Positions 35,525 to 44,990 of a stretch of DNA of 50,938 nt are shown one piece after another; within the stretch, counting starts at the first letter, position 1; each line of letters starts with the position of its first letter. A program made the translations under genes and the position numbers. The notes below the pieces were generated by a model, which saw nothing but the letters and a program-made list of their open reading frames with translations, did no database searches and was not told the origin of the DNA. The stretch covers positions 1-50,938 of the forward strand of contig NZ_JAJOYU010000032.1 of NCBI RefSeq assembly GCF_021290985.1. Reading direction: 5' to 3'. The stretch is from Rheinheimera soli (GTDB lineage: Bacteria; Pseudomonadota; Gammaproteobacteria; Enterobacterales; Alteromonadaceae).

Positions 35525-36500
35525 ATTCTTTATCTTTATCCTGCCGCTTTTGTTCCACTTGCTCAAATAACTGCTGCAGGTCCTGCTCATACTGCTGCAT
35601 AGTTTTGCCCTGTCCCAAATAAAAAGGTAAAGGCAAGATACGCGGATCGTAACGCAAGCTACGGTCAAAAGGCGATGGTGGTGTCAGCAAACTGGCCCAT
35701 TGGCCTGAAGTTGCTAATAAAGCTACGGCCAAAGCTAAAGCTGTCTGAGCACGCAAAGACCAGTGGGTTGCCAGCCAAAAATTACCACTAAACAATGCAA
35801 ACAGGATCACTGTGTAGCCCACTACTTCAACCACCTGAGCCACACTTGAACCATCCAGATTAAAGCCCAGCCAATAACAAATCCCCCCCCACAAAGCACT
35901 GGCAGCGACAGCAGCATAAGTCAGACTTAACTGAGGTAAAAAATGACTTTCTTGCTGGTTAAACCGGCTCCACAACGCCAGAATGGCAGGCCAGATACAA
36001 AACAACAGCAAATTTCTTGGGATTTCCAGCAAACGCGCAGGCCACAGCTGTTCCAGTTGCTTTGGCAATGTCAGCCAGATTTCCACTACCTGATCGGCAG
36101 CCAGTATCAGGGCAAACAACAGGATAAAAGCCCAATGCCCCATAGCCTGTAATCTCTGCCCCATCACACTGAATGGCAACGTATCAGCCACAGGGTGTGC
36201 ATCGTCATACAATCGTAGTGCCTGCTCACCGAGCCAACAGATTTCACCTGAACGTAATGGCTCTTTGGCTACCACAGCTTTGCGTCCGGATACAAAACTG
36301 CCATTGACTGAACTTAAATCCTCCAGCCACCAATAACCCTCTTCATCCTGTTGCAGTAAGGCGTGATAAGGACAAACATGTTTGTTAAATAAAATCACAT
36401 CATTATCAAAAGCCCTGCCAAGACGCACCTGATGTTGCAAAAACTTGTGCCGCTCTGTGACTTTTTGCTGCTTATTCAGTACTTCCACTATTACTGCCAT
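35523..36500 (-). CDS. FHA-domain membrane protein
   Basis: The 325-residue product has an N-terminal FHA domain (about 20-95: VRLGRAFDNDVILFN, then VCPYHALL and LEDLSSVNGSFVSGRK), which binds phosphothreonine peptides. About five hydrophobic segments follow (from about 122 to 270), and a short cytoplasmic charged tail ends with QQLFEQVEQKRQDKDKE. The combination of FHA and polytopic membrane domain is unusual. Its ATG lies inside the 3' end of the protease gene (10-base overlap), so the two are coupled. Function unknown; it may link a periplasmic stress sensor to cytoplasmic phospho-signalling. Confidence 0.8.
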   Translation of the reverse strand: MAVIVEVLNKQQKVTERHKFLQHQVRLGRAFDNDVILFNKHVCPYHALLQQDEEGYWWLEDLSSVNGSFVSGRKAVVAKEPLRSGEICWLGEQALRLYDDAHPVADTLPFSVMGQRLQAMGHWAFILLFALILAADQVVEIWLTLPKQLEQLWPARLLEIPRNLLLFCIWPAILALWSRFNQQESHFLPQLSLTYAAVAASALWGGICYWLGFNLDGSSVAQVVEVVGYTVILFALFSGNFWLATHWSLRAQTALALAVALLATSGQWASLLTPPSPFDRSLRYDPRILPLPFYLGQGKTMQQYEQDLQQLFEQVEQKRQDKDKE

Positions 36501-37744
36501 ACCACAGCTCCAATAAACTTGCGGCTGAACTCTAAGGCAATTTGTTGATCCACCCCTGCTAAGGTGAAGTGGCTGATCACGCCTTGTTGCTGGTGGTCCA
36601 TAGAAGCTGAAATATAAGCCACATCAAAAAGTTGCGGATAATTACGATAAGCTCGGATACAAAATATTGCTTTAGCATGCTGGCCTTCAACAGGGCTTAA
36701 CAATTGGTTCTGGCAGGAAAAAGCCGTAACGTCATCTTCGCCTGCGCTGTTATCGGCATTCATCTGGCTAATGCTGAACTGATAACGGCGGAAAAACTGC
36801 AGTGGATGTAAGTCTTTGGCCTGAACCCATTCAAACTGCATTTCAATGCGGCCTGTGCTGAATTCTGACGACAAAAATATTTCTTCCGGCTGGTTACAAA
36901 AGGCATTCACCCTTTTGATATCGTCTTTGTCTTTCTCCACATTGGACATACCCCAACAGCGGATAAAAGGCACAATTTCGTCCGGCACTGTGGCAGGGCC
37001 AAAGTTTTTTAGTTGCCAGTCGGCTTCTAAAACTTGCTGAAACATGCGCTGCTGGTTACCGATCAATTGCTGCTGAATATCCAGTTTTAAGTCAGCCACT
37101 ACAGCTTTTTCCAGCAACGCTTTTAAAGCAGCCGCAGGGACTAAAAAACCTAAATCATTACCAGCAGAAGCTACGTTCACTCCAATCACTTCGCCAGCGT
37201 CATTGACTGCCGGACCGCCACTCATGCCACTGTTAATAGCGCCGGTAAAATGAATGCGAGGGTAAAAGCTGTGCTTTTGCAGGCCATTGTAAGTACCAGG
37301 CACCACTATTAAGCCTAAGTCATGCGGGTTTCCCAGTGAATAGACTGTCGCCCCCTGCACTGGTGTTTGCTGTTGTAGCTGGAAACTTTTGGCTGCTTTG
37401 TAGTCAGTTTTTAGCAAAGCCAAATCGTTGACCACATCCACGGCCACTATTTCGAGTGCGCCTTTTTGCTGATTTTGTGCCAGAAACTCCAGCTGATACT
37501 TTTGCGGAAACAATACAGCTTCGGACACCACATGGTAGTTGGTAACAACCAAATCCGAATCGTGCAATAAAAAGCCACTGCCTATAGCCGACTTAGCGCC
37601 TGAGGCATGTTCCAGCACTTTAATTTGCAACAAAGCGTCAGCGTAATCGGCAAATACTTTTTCTGCCACAGCAGCGCTGTAGCTTTGCGCTGACCAACAG
37701 CACAGAACCAGCAACACCAGGCTGGTCCATGTTTTTCTCAGCAT
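36491..37744 (-). CDS. S1C (HtrA-like) trypsin-family serine protease, secreted
   Basis: The 417-residue product has a signal peptide (cleavage near SYSAA). The protease domain (about 35-230) shows all three catalytic residues: His in VVTNYHVV, Asp in VNDLALLK and Ser in INSGMSGGPAV. No PDZ domain follows, unlike DegP. The second half (about 230-417) is an unrecognised domain with cysteines in IRCWGMSN, NAFCNQ, AFSCQN and IFCIRAY. ATG 37744 has AAGGA upstream. The gene lies 23 bases from cnoX and overlaps the FHA gene, forming a three-gene operon. Confidence 0.9.
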   Translation of the reverse strand: MLRKTWTSLVLLVLCCWSAQSYSAAVAEKVFADYADALLQIKVLEHASGAKSAIGSGFLLHDSDLVVTNYHVVSEAVLFPQKYQLEFLAQNQQKGALEIVAVDVVNDLALLKTDYKAAKSFQLQQQTPVQGATVYSLGNPHDLGLIVVPGTYNGLQKHSFYPRIHFTGAINSGMSGGPAVNDAGEVIGVNVASAGNDLGFLVPAAALKALLEKAVVADLKLDIQQQLIGNQQRMFQQVLEADWQLKNFGPATVPDEIVPFIRCWGMSNVEKDKDDIKRVNAFCNQPEEIFLSSEFSTGRIEMQFEWVQAKDLHPLQFFRRYQFSISQMNADNSAGEDDVTAFSCQNQLLSPVEGQHAKAIFCIRAYRNYPQLFDVAYISASMDHQQQGVISHFTLAGVDQQIALEFSRKFIGAVVWQ

Positions 37745-37767
37745 AGGGAGTCCTTTCAAACAATGAG

Positions 37768-38613
37768 TTAATACAAAAGGCTATAGAGTTTACGTCTGTA
37801 GCTGGAGGCTAAAGGCTCACCTTTGGGTAAAGTAGCTAGAATATCCAGATAGAGCTTTTTCGCCTCACCAAAGTTCAGATCCTGTTTTAATATTTCAAAG
37901 AGCAAAGCCAAAGCTTCAGCTGAACGTTGCACCTGATGGTACTGCACTGCAAGTTGTTGTTGCAGCTCTTTATTGTCAGGATCTGTGACTAAAGCCTGTT
38001 CCAGCGCTTTTACTTCAGGACTATCTGCAGCCTGTTGCGCTAATTCTAATCGGGCTTTAACACTCTGATATAACACATCCTGATCAGCCATTAATACAGT
38101 CGCCAGGGCTTTTTCGGCAGCCTCTAACTGACCCAGCTCTACTTGCACCAAAGCCAGTTGTAAACGAATATCCACCCTATCGCTTGCCAGCTCATTCGCC
38201 TCTTTTAACAAAGGATAAGCTTCAGTCCAGTTTTGCTGCTCCAGCAAAGGCATAGCCTGCTGTAATAATTGATCTTCAGGCTTAGGCAAAAAAGCACTCA
38301 GGCGCTGCAAAATAGCCTGTTCAGGTTCTTCACCCGCAAAACCATCCACCGGCTGACCTTCTTTAATAAAGAGCACTGTAGGCACTGAACGTACACCAAA
38401 ATGAGCGGCGAGTTGCTGCTCCTGATCACAATCCACTACGGCAAGCGTCAGCGCATCCGGATAACTTTGAGCAATACGCTGCAATACCGGGCCTAAATTT
38501 AAGCAAGCCGGGCTGCGCTCTGAATAAAAATAAAACAGCACAGGCTGAGTAAAAGACTGCTCTAACAGTTCACGGACATTTTCTATAGTAACGGGCTTGA
38601 TATTGGCTGACAC
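37768..38613 (-). CDS. cnoX: Chaperedoxin CnoX/YbbN, thioredoxin-TPR protein
   Basis: The 281-residue product has an N-terminal thioredoxin fold (about 1-110) with the motif FYFYSERSPACLNLGP. The usual CxxC is SxxC here, as in E. coli CnoX (SERSQHC). A TPR-like helical region follows (about 115-270) and the ending LASSYRRKLYSLLY is nearly the canonical C-terminus. CnoX protects proteins under oxidative stress and hands them to GroEL/DnaK. It starts with GTG at 38613 after AGGTGAG. It is the first gene of an operon with a secreted protease and an FHA membrane protein. Confidence 0.92.
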   Translation of the reverse strand: MSANIKPVTIENVRELLEQSFTQPVLFYFYSERSPACLNLGPVLQRIAQSYPDALTLAVVDCDQEQQLAAHFGVRSVPTVLFIKEGQPVDGFAGEEPEQAILQRLSAFLPKPEDQLLQQAMPLLEQQNWTEAYPLLKEANELASDRVDIRLQLALVQVELGQLEAAEKALATVLMADQDVLYQSVKARLELAQQAADSPEVKALEQALVTDPDNKELQQQLAVQYHQVQRSAEALALLFEILKQDLNFGEAKKLYLDILATLPKGEPLASSYRRKLYSLLY

Positions 38614-38749
38614 AACTCACCTATTTTTATGCAAACCGGACAGCTCCGGTTTTATGGAATGCTTTGCATCACTATGTGGCCGGGACATTAGATTTGCAAG
38701 TCGGGGGTTGTGCATTGTTCATATAACGGTATGACAGCCTTTAAAAGCG

Positions 38750-38958
38750 TTTCGCCTTTGGCGAGATACTTTCTTTTGCTTCGCCAAAAGAAAGCTATCC
38801 AAAGAAAAGGCGACCCCAGGTCGCAGCGAAAGCCCGGCCCAAAATCGTGCGTCCAAGGCGGCTGGGTAACTCGCTCGTCGCTACCGCTCCTCACTCAGAC
38901 ACTCCCAGCCTTAAAACCTTGGCCACCCAATTTTGTCCGGCTCGCGCCCTAATGGGGA
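38750..38958 (+). repeat. Long structured inverted repeat, left copy
   Basis: This 209-base segment is repeated in inverted orientation at 40735-40942, with four or five substitutions and one single-base gap by my count. It folds strongly: CTTTCTTTTG/CAAAAGAAAG around CTTCGC (38769-38794), GCGACC-CCA-GGTCGC (38810-38824), and a nested stem of CCAAGG with CCTTGG (38853/38917) outside GGCTGGG with CCCAGCC (38860/38904). It shows no real gene. The 472-base gap between cnoX and the antitoxin gene consists of this repeat and flanking DNA. Confidence 0.9.
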
Positions 38959-39086
38959 TGGGAGAACATAGTTGGATCAGTTATCTTGCGGGTTTTCCTT
39001 TCACACAAATCGCACGATTTAATCACTTCAACCATTTTACTCAAGAGACTATACTGCTAGTGTAATTCCAGATACGGAGCTTATTT

Positions 39087-39329
39087 ATGCAAACATTAAC
39101 AGCAAATGACGCCAAACGAAATTTCGGTGAGCTACTTCTGAACGCGCAACGTGAACCGATCAAAATCAGCAAAAATAACAAAGATGCTGTGGTCGTGATG
39201 TCTATGCATGATTACCAGGCGCTTGAGGTGATGAAAGCGGATTACCTTAAACACTGCTTCAACTCTGCGCAAGAAGACTTAGCAAAGGGTAATGTCGTTG
39301 ACGGCGAAGATTTTCTTAACGCCCTGTAA
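39087..39329 (+). CDS. Phd/YefM-family antitoxin
   Basis: The 80-residue product shows the Phd/YefM N-terminal DNA-binding fold: TLTANDAKRNFGELLLNAQ, then EPIKISKNNKDAVVVMSMHDYQAL, followed by a helical C-terminal toxin-binding tail. It represses its own operon and neutralises the toxin encoded eight bases downstream. A GGAG ribosome binding site lies near 39075, and a TATACT -10-like element at 39050-39055. Confidence 0.92.
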   Translation: MQTLTANDAKRNFGELLLNAQREPIKISKNNKDAVVVMSMHDYQALEVMKADYLKHCFNSAQEDLAKGNVVDGEDFLNAL

Positions 39330-39337
39330 CCACAAAT

Positions 39338-39637
39338 ATGCCGATGAAAAGATATAAATTAAGCCGTCTGGCTCAGGTTCAGTTACAGCAGATTAAACAC
39401 TACACGATTCAAAACTTTTCTGAGTCGCAGTGGCAAAAGTACAAAGCAGGCCTGCTCTCTGGCTTGCAAATGTTAGCCGATAACCCGGATTTAGGCAGAC
39501 CTTGTGACGACATCTACCCAAACGGATTCTATTTCCCCATTGGCAAACATACCGCGTACTTCACAAAAGAATATGACTTTATTCTGATCGTTGCTGTATT
39601 AGGCCAACCACAACTACCACAAAATCATTTGAGATAG
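39338..39637 (+). CDS. ParE/RelE-superfamily toxin
   Basis: The 99-residue product has the ParE pattern: YKLSRLAQVQLQQIKHYT at the start, a middle helix (WQKYKAGLLSGLQMLADNPDLGRPCDD) and closing strands GKHTAYFTKEYDFILIVAVL. It starts eight bases after the antitoxin stop. ParE toxins poison gyrase, whereas RelE types cut mRNA; sequence favours ParE, the usual partner of this antitoxin class. The start could be the first ATG or the one two codons in. Confidence 0.9.
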   Translation: MPMKRYKLSRLAQVQLQQIKHYTIQNFSESQWQKYKAGLLSGLQMLADNPDLGRPCDDIYPNGFYFPIGKHTAYFTKEYDFILIVAVLGQPQLPQNHLR

Positions 39638-39778
39638 CAGTGCTGTAATTTCTTATGGCGCAGGGTTAGGCATGGTCTTATCTAACGCGGTCAGAGGCAT
39701 TTATCTAAGCGAACATAACTCCTAAATAATCGGCTCACTTGCAAGTTTCAGGCAGCTCAAAACCAAAGTCGATTGGCT

Positions 39779-40567
39779 TTAAATTACACCCAACTCTTTT
39801 GCCTTAATATGTGGCGTATAAAAAAATTCCTCGAACTCAAGTCCAAATTTATCAGAGCACTTTTTGCCACTCCAAAAACGGACATCGGGATTTTGTCCTT
39901 GTAATGTAAGACAAATAATTTCTACCAACGCATTGTCAATTTGTGAACCGAAATAGACGCCGGTTAGAGCACGCTGATGGTAGGCATACGCTATCGGAGC
40001 TTCAGCATGTATACAACGCCATTCGTTTTCATAGCTCCAAGCATTGGACTTCGTGTGCAGTAACTCAAGCGCACGCTCGTAGTTGGTATCTACAACCAAT
40101 TCTTCGGCATTCAATTTGGGAAACTGATCTACATATTTGACTTTCCGAGCCTTACTAAAAGGCTCAAATGATGTATCGAACTCTAAACAAAAGCCGGTAT
40201 GTTTCGCGCCATAATGAGACCACATAAGAAGATTGCAAAAGTCACTGGAAAAACACGAGACTCCTTTACCTTGTAAAGCAATTCCTAAAGTCTCATGCAT
40301 CGCTCGATCTAATATTTCGAGTAATGAACTATCGCTCATACCATCTAATTGCTTTGCACTAAATTCAGGAAGGTTTCCTCTTTCTAGTAAGCTAGCCCGA
40401 AATCTTGTTAACGAGTCGGAGCTTAAATCTAGACTGATTGGCAATGAACAATCGAAGGGATCATTAAATTGACTGGGTAGTGAAAAGTAAATCTGCCCAT
40501 TTTTTAAATTTGCTAATGTCTGAGTGCTAACACTTTCATATTTATATAACTTTTTCGGAATACTCAT
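39779..40567 (-). CDS. DUF2971-domain protein
   Basis: The 262-residue product matches DUF2971: PKKLYKYESVSTQTLANLKNGQIYFSLPSQFNDPFDC at the start (about 4-40), SCFSSDFCNLLMWSHYGAKHTGFCLEF (about 103-130) and SYENEWRCI (about 175). The function of the family is unknown; members are scattered in accessory regions. The DNA looks more A/T-rich than the flanking core genes. It is convergent with the toxin gene and lies just inside the right inverted repeat. Confidence 0.85.
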   Translation of the reverse strand: MSIPKKLYKYESVSTQTLANLKNGQIYFSLPSQFNDPFDCSLPISLDLSSDSLTRFRASLLERGNLPEFSAKQLDGMSDSSLLEILDRAMHETLGIALQGKGVSCFSSDFCNLLMWSHYGAKHTGFCLEFDTSFEPFSKARKVKYVDQFPKLNAEELVVDTNYERALELLHTKSNAWSYENEWRCIHAEAPIAYAYHQRALTGVYFGSQIDNALVEIICLTLQGQNPDVRFWSGKKCSDKFGLEFEEFFYTPHIKAKELGVI

Positions 40568-40734
40568 GTACCGTCCTAATTATAAAATTCTTGTATATCA
40601 CGCATGAGCGTTTGACTTCACAGACACATTAGTATGTAAACGTGGAGAACAATTCTCAAAATCAAACATTTCCCGACATTTGTCCAGTGTTGCTTTACGT
40701 GTAACAAAAACCAACGCCAACTACTGGCACCAAA

Positions 40735-40942
40735 TCCCCATTGGGGCGCGAGCCGGACAAAATTGGGTGGCCAAGGTTTTAAGGCTGGGAGTGTCTGAGT
40801 GAGGAGCGGTAGCGACGAGCGAGTTACCCAGCCGCCTTGGACGCACGATTTTGGGCCGGGATTTCGCTGCGACCTGGGGTCGCCTTTTCTTTGGATACTT
40901 TCTTTTGGCGAAGCAAAAGAAAGTATCTCGCCAGCGGCGAAA
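40735..40942 (-). repeat. Long structured inverted repeat, right copy
   Basis: This is the inverted partner of 38750-38958, one base shorter. The stems named for the left copy are kept, so selection on structure or recent duplication is likely. Together with flanking DNA it makes up the 671-base gap between the DUF2971 gene and ilvI. In the rest of that gap I see only a lone -35-like TTGACA at 41098-41103 and no supported leader peptide or attenuator for ilvI. Confidence 0.9.
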
Positions 40943-41238
40943 CCGCTTTGCATGCAATCTCTGCAATTCGCGACAATATTCAAATTTTCAGTCGACTTTC
41001 AAAGCATCTTCCCTTAAATTAGCCATCAAGCCTGCTAAATAAAACAAAAACGACCAATGAGTCGGATCCATACCTCAAGGTATACAGGCACATAGTTTTG
41101 ACAGACCCCTTACTCTGTCCGTCCACGTAAAAGAAATTATGCTGTTCTGCTTCGGCTGAGCAGTGATTTTTGCTTTGAGCTCAATTGCGCCCGCAATAGG
41201 GCTTAAAGTTCGCACGTGCAAACTATGAGACCTGAACA

Positions 41239-42978
41239 ATGACAAGCCAAAACACCCAACCAGAACTGCTGTCTGGTGGAGCCATGCTGATCCGCGCCTT
41301 AGCTGACGAAGGCGTAGAGTATGTGTATGGTTACCCCGGCGGTGCCGTGTTACACATTTACGATGCTATGTTTCAACAGCATCAGGTGAAACACGTGCTG
41401 GTCCGCCATGAGCAAGCCGCGACCCATATGGCGGACGCCTACGCAAGAGCAAGCGGCAAAGCTGGTGTAGTGCTCGTTACCTCCGGCCCTGGTGCTACTA
41501 ATGCGGTTACCGGCATAGCCACTGCTTATATGGATTCTATTCCTATGGTGGTGATCTGTGGTCAGGTGATGAGCCATCTGATTGGCGACGATGCCTTTCA
41601 GGAAACCGATATGCTGGGTATTTCCCGCCCTATCGTCAAACACAATATGTCGGTGCGCCGCCCTGAAGATATTCCGTATTTAGTCAAAAAAGCCTTTTAT
41701 ATAGCGCAAAGCGGCCGGCCTGGTCCTGTGGTGCTGGATATTCCAAAGGATATGACGATCCCAAGTCAAAAATTCCCTTATGAGTATCCCAAAGATATCA
41801 AACTGCGCTCTTACAACCCTAACGCGAAAGGCCACCCGGGTCAGATTAAAAAAGCCCTGACCACTTTATTAGCGGCGAAAAAACCTGTGCTTTATGCTGG
41901 TGGTGGCGTGATTTTAGGCCGGGCTTCAGACGAGCTGACTGTGTTAGCCCGCAAGCTGAATTTACCTGTCACCAACACCTTAATGGGTTTAGGTGCTTAT
42001 CCGGCTTCCGATCCGCAGTTTATTGGCATGCTGGGCATGCACGGTAGTTATGAAGCCAATCAGGTGATGCATAACGCCGACGTGATTTTTGCCGTAGGTG
42101 CACGCTTTGATGATCGCGTGACCAACGCCACCAAAAAATTCTGCCCTAACGCCACCATTATTCATATCGACATTGACCCGGCCAGTATCTCCAAAACTAT
42201 CAATGCCCATATTCCTATAGTGGGCTTAGTGAAACCTGTATTGCAGGAAATGCTGCACCAGTTGGAGAAAAACAAAGGCGAATTGGATCAGGACGCTTTA
42301 GGTCAGTGGTGGCATCAAATACAGCAATGGCGTGAAGTGCATGGTGGCCGTTATGACAGCAGCGCATCGCATTTAAAACCTCAGGCCGTAATTGAAGCTG
42401 TACACCGTCACACTAAAGGTGATGCTTATGTGACGTCCGACGTAGGTCAGCACCAGATGTTTGCCGCTCAGTATTATAAGTTTGATAAACCTAACCGCTG
42501 GATTAACTCAGGTGGCCTTGGCACCATGGGTTTTGGTTTACCGGCTGCTATGGGCGTCAAGCTGCATTACCCAGATGCTGAAGTCGTCTGCGTCACAGGT
42601 GAAGGCTCTATTCAGATGAACATTCAGGAGCTGTCCACCTGCAAACAATATGGCCTTGGTGTCAAAATCATTAACCTGAATAACGGCTATTTAGGCATGG
42701 TGAAACAGTGGCAAGATATGAACTACGACAGCCGCTACTCCAGCTCTTATATGGACTCCTTGCCTGACTTTGTGAAGCTGGCCGAAGCTTATGGCCATGT
42801 GGGTATTCGTGTCACCAAAGCCGAAGAATTAGAAGCAGCGTTAGAACGCGCTTTTGCCCTCAAAGACAAACTGGTGTTTTTAGATATTCATGTCGACCCA
42901 ACTGAGCATGTGTATCCAATGCAAATACCAGGTGGCGCTATGAATGAAATGTTTTTAAGCAAAACGGAGCGGACTTAA
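41239..42978 (+). CDS. ilvI: Acetolactate synthase large subunit
   Basis: This TPP enzyme joins two pyruvates, or pyruvate and 2-oxobutyrate, at the start of valine, leucine and isoleucine synthesis. The 579-residue product has the catalytic Glu in [20 protein letters not shown] (about 55), the FAD-binding middle domain and the TPP motif [17 protein letters not shown] (about 455). The match to IlvI-type subunits is strong. The small subunit gene starts one base after its stop. No strong ribosome binding site is seen upstream. Confidence 0.95.
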   Translation: MTSQNTQPELLSGGAMLIRALADEGVEYVYGYPGGAVLHIYDAMFQQHQVKHVLVRHEQAATHMADAYARASGKAGVVLVTSGPGATNAVTGIATAYMDSIPMVVICGQVMSHLIGDDAFQETDMLGISRPIVKHNMSVRRPEDIPYLVKKAFYIAQSGRPGPVVLDIPKDMTIPSQKFPYEYPKDIKLRSYNPNAKGHPGQIKKALTTLLAAKKPVLYAGGGVILGRASDELTVLARKLNLPVTNTLMGLGAYPASDPQFIGMLGMHGSYEANQVMHNADVIFAVGARFDDRVTNATKKFCPNATIIHIDIDPASISKTINAHIPIVGLVKPVLQEMLHQLEKNKGELDQDALGQWWHQIQQWREVHGGRYDSSASHLKPQAVIEAVHRHTKGDAYVTSDVGQHQMFAAQYYKFDKPNRWINSGGLGTMGFGLPAAMGVKLHYPDAEVVCVTGEGSIQMNIQELSTCKQYGLGVKIINLNNGYLGMVKQWQDMNYDSRYSSSYMDSLPDFVKLAEAYGHVGIRVTKAEELEAALERAFALKDKLVFLDIHVDPTEHVYPMQIPGGAMNEMFLSKTERT

Positions 42979-42979
42979 C

Positions 42980-43471
42980 ATGCGGCATATTTTATCTGTA
43001 TTGCTGGAAAACGAGTCCGGCGCTTTAGCCCGCGTAGTAGGTTTATTTGCACAGCGTGGTTATAACATTGATTCGCTTACGGTAGCTGCCACAGAAGACC
43101 CGACTATTTCGCGTCTGACACTGGTGACCCGCGGTGATGATCAGGTGATAGAACAAATCACCAAACAGCTGCACAAACTGATTGAAGTGGTGAAATTGGC
43201 TGATTTAAGTGAATCGGCTCATATTGAACGTGAACTGATGATGGTCAAAGTCAAAACCACGGCAGAACAACGCGAAGAAGTAAAACGTTGTGCTGATATC
43301 TTCCGTGGTCAGATTATTGATATCACAGCCAGCACCTACACCATTCAGGTGGTCGGCACTTCGGACAAGCTGGAAGCTTTTATTCAGGCCTTAAACGGCA
43401 CCCAAATACTGGAAACAGTACGCAGTGGTGTGTCTGGCATTTCACGTGGTGAACGTACTTTAAGTTTGTAA
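42980..43471 (+). CDS. ilvH: Acetolactate synthase small (regulatory) subunit
   Basis: The 163-residue product begins with an ACT domain (MRHILSVLLENESGALARVVGLFAQRG, then NIDSLTVAATEDP), the valine-sensing part, and a C-terminal domain ending RSGVSGISRGERTL. It binds and activates IlvI and makes it valine-sensitive. It starts one base after ilvI, with GGAG within the end of ilvI. Confidence 0.96.
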   Translation: MRHILSVLLENESGALARVVGLFAQRGYNIDSLTVAATEDPTISRLTLVTRGDDQVIEQITKQLHKLIEVVKLADLSESAHIERELMMVKVKTTAEQREEVKRCADIFRGQIIDITASTYTIQVVGTSDKLEAFIQALNGTQILETVRSGVSGISRGERTLSL

Positions 43472-43492
43472 CAAACTGATTTTATTTGATTT

Positions 43493-43526
43493 AATAAAGC
43501 GGACTCTGGTCCGCTTTATTATTTTT
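43493..43526. terminator. Bidirectional terminator after ilvIH
   Basis: AATAAAGCGGAC (43493-43504) and GTCCGCTTTATT (43509-43520) form a 12-bp stem with a TCTG loop, followed by ATTTTT. The A-rich left flank allows use by the antiporter gene on the other strand as well. Confidence 0.9.
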
Positions 43527-43532
43527 ATAACA

Positions 43533-44819
43533 CTAGCTCTCACTTACAACCTGTGCTGATACAGCACTTTTCGCTACGACTTTCTTTTTCATATGTCGCC
43601 CATACACCAGTTCAAACAATGGTGTCGCCATGAGCGTAGTGACTATAGCCATCAGCACCATAATGGAAAACAATGCTGGTTCGATTACACCAAACTTCAG
43701 CGCTATATTGATAATAATAAGCTCCATCAGGCCACGGGCGTTCATTAAAGCGCCAACAGCCATAGCAGTTCTGTTATCACTGCCGGTGAGGCGTGCAGCA
43801 GCCCAGCACGCAATGCCTTTGGCAAAGACCGAAGCGGCCAGTATCACCAAAGCCACAGACATCACTTCCCAATCGGCCAGTATAGTCAGCTGAGTTTTTA
43901 ACCCTGAATAGGTGAAAAACATAGGTAACAATACAAAAATAGTGATTTTTTCCAGGCGTTTACGTAAGTGCTCCACTATGGCACCACGGGGCATCGCAAT
44001 ACCTAAAATAAAGCCGCCGAACACAGCATGTAACCCAACCCATTCCATCGAATAAGCAGAGATAGCAAAGAGCATCAGCAGGAAAGCAAACTGGCCCCAG
44101 CTCATTTCACCTTTAGCTTCAATACGATCGGCCAGAGGCTGCAGCCAGCCAGTGACTTTGGTAAACATCAATGTGGCATAAGCAACACCACCTACTACAG
44201 CTTTTACCGCCAGCAAAGTGCCGCCACCAAAACTGCCTAACACCACAGCCATCACAGTCCAGGCCGCAGCATCGTCTATAGCACCGGCAGCTAAAGCCAA
44301 AGCGCCTAAAGAAGTGCCGGACAAACCCCGTTCATAAATAATACGGGCCAACATAGGGAAAGCAGTAATAGCTATAGCCGCGCCTAAAAACAATGCAGCA
44401 TTGCCATAGGAAATATCGGCAGCAAATAAGCCCGGTATATCCAGTAGCCATACACACAATAAAGCGGCGACGGTAAATGGCACTAACATGCCAGCCAAAG
44501 ACACGGCAATAGCACTACGCGCCTGCTGTTTAAACAAACTGGTATTAAATTCCAGTCCGACTAAAAACATATACAAACCTACGCCTAACTGAGCACCAAA
44601 ATACAGCACAGGCATAGTGTCAGCAGGGAAAATTTGTTGTTGCCATTCTGGCCAGAATAAGCCAAATAACGAGGGGCCTAACACAACGCCGGCAATCATT
44701 TCACCAACCACTTTCGGTTGGCCAATAAAACGTGCCAGATAGCCAAAGATTTGCGCTGCGACAAGAATCACCGCCAGTTGCAGCAAAAAGGTGACTACAA
44801 ACTCTAAAGAACTCATCAT
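43533..44819 (-). CDS. Cation:proton antiporter, CPA2 family
   Basis: The 428-residue product has about thirteen hydrophobic segments typical of the Na/H exchanger domain. It shows GEMIAGVVLGPSLFG (about 40), LFLVGLEFN (about 85), GAAIAITAFPMLARI (about 145), ALAAGAIDDAAAW (the paired Asp residues, about 178) and GALMNARGLMELIIIN (about 365). It lacks a C-terminal TrkA-N domain, so it is not a KefB/C potassium system. It exchanges a monovalent cation for protons. Alone, convergent with ilvIH. Confidence 0.92.
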   Translation of the reverse strand: MMSSLEFVVTFLLQLAVILVAAQIFGYLARFIGQPKVVGEMIAGVVLGPSLFGLFWPEWQQQIFPADTMPVLYFGAQLGVGLYMFLVGLEFNTSLFKQQARSAIAVSLAGMLVPFTVAALLCVWLLDIPGLFAADISYGNAALFLGAAIAITAFPMLARIIYERGLSGTSLGALALAAGAIDDAAAWTVMAVVLGSFGGGTLLAVKAVVGGVAYATLMFTKVTGWLQPLADRIEAKGEMSWGQFAFLLMLFAISAYSMEWVGLHAVFGGFILGIAMPRGAIVEHLRKRLEKITIFVLLPMFFTYSGLKTQLTILADWEVMSVALVILAASVFAKGIACWAAARLTGSDNRTAMAVGALMNARGLMELIIINIALKFGVIEPALFSIMVLMAIVTTLMATPLFELVYGRHMKKKVVAKSAVSAQVVSES

Positions 44820-44990
44820 TTACACTTCTGTTGTTGCTGTTGATTGAAGAATGCATGTAGTGGGAAAGGTTGTGTTTTGTTGCTTTAATGCCGGTTTAAA
44901 CCGATCTCTGAAATCGAGACTACAGAGCGGTTTAAGCCAGCGCAAGCGAATTTCTGCCCTTCTGTGCTAAGCGGGTGATTAGACGGGGTT

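Larger units (their letters stand above)
38750..40942. mobile_element. Candidate mobile cassette bounded by inverted repeats
   Basis: Two near-identical inverted repeats enclose about 1.8 kb that holds a Phd/ParE toxin-antitoxin pair and a DUF2971 gene, between the core genes cnoX and ilvI. No transposase or integrase lies inside, so any movement would need help in trans. The boundary assignment and mobility are inference. Confidence 0.35.

Noticed and set aside
38688-39065. Open frames across the left inverted repeat
   Set aside because: Frames exist on several strands because the repeat is GC-rich and structured; none has a good start or protein-like composition, and the same happens in the right copy.
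41100-41238. Leader-peptide attenuator before ilvI
   Set aside because: No short frame rich in Leu, Val or Ile codons followed by alternative hairpins was found.
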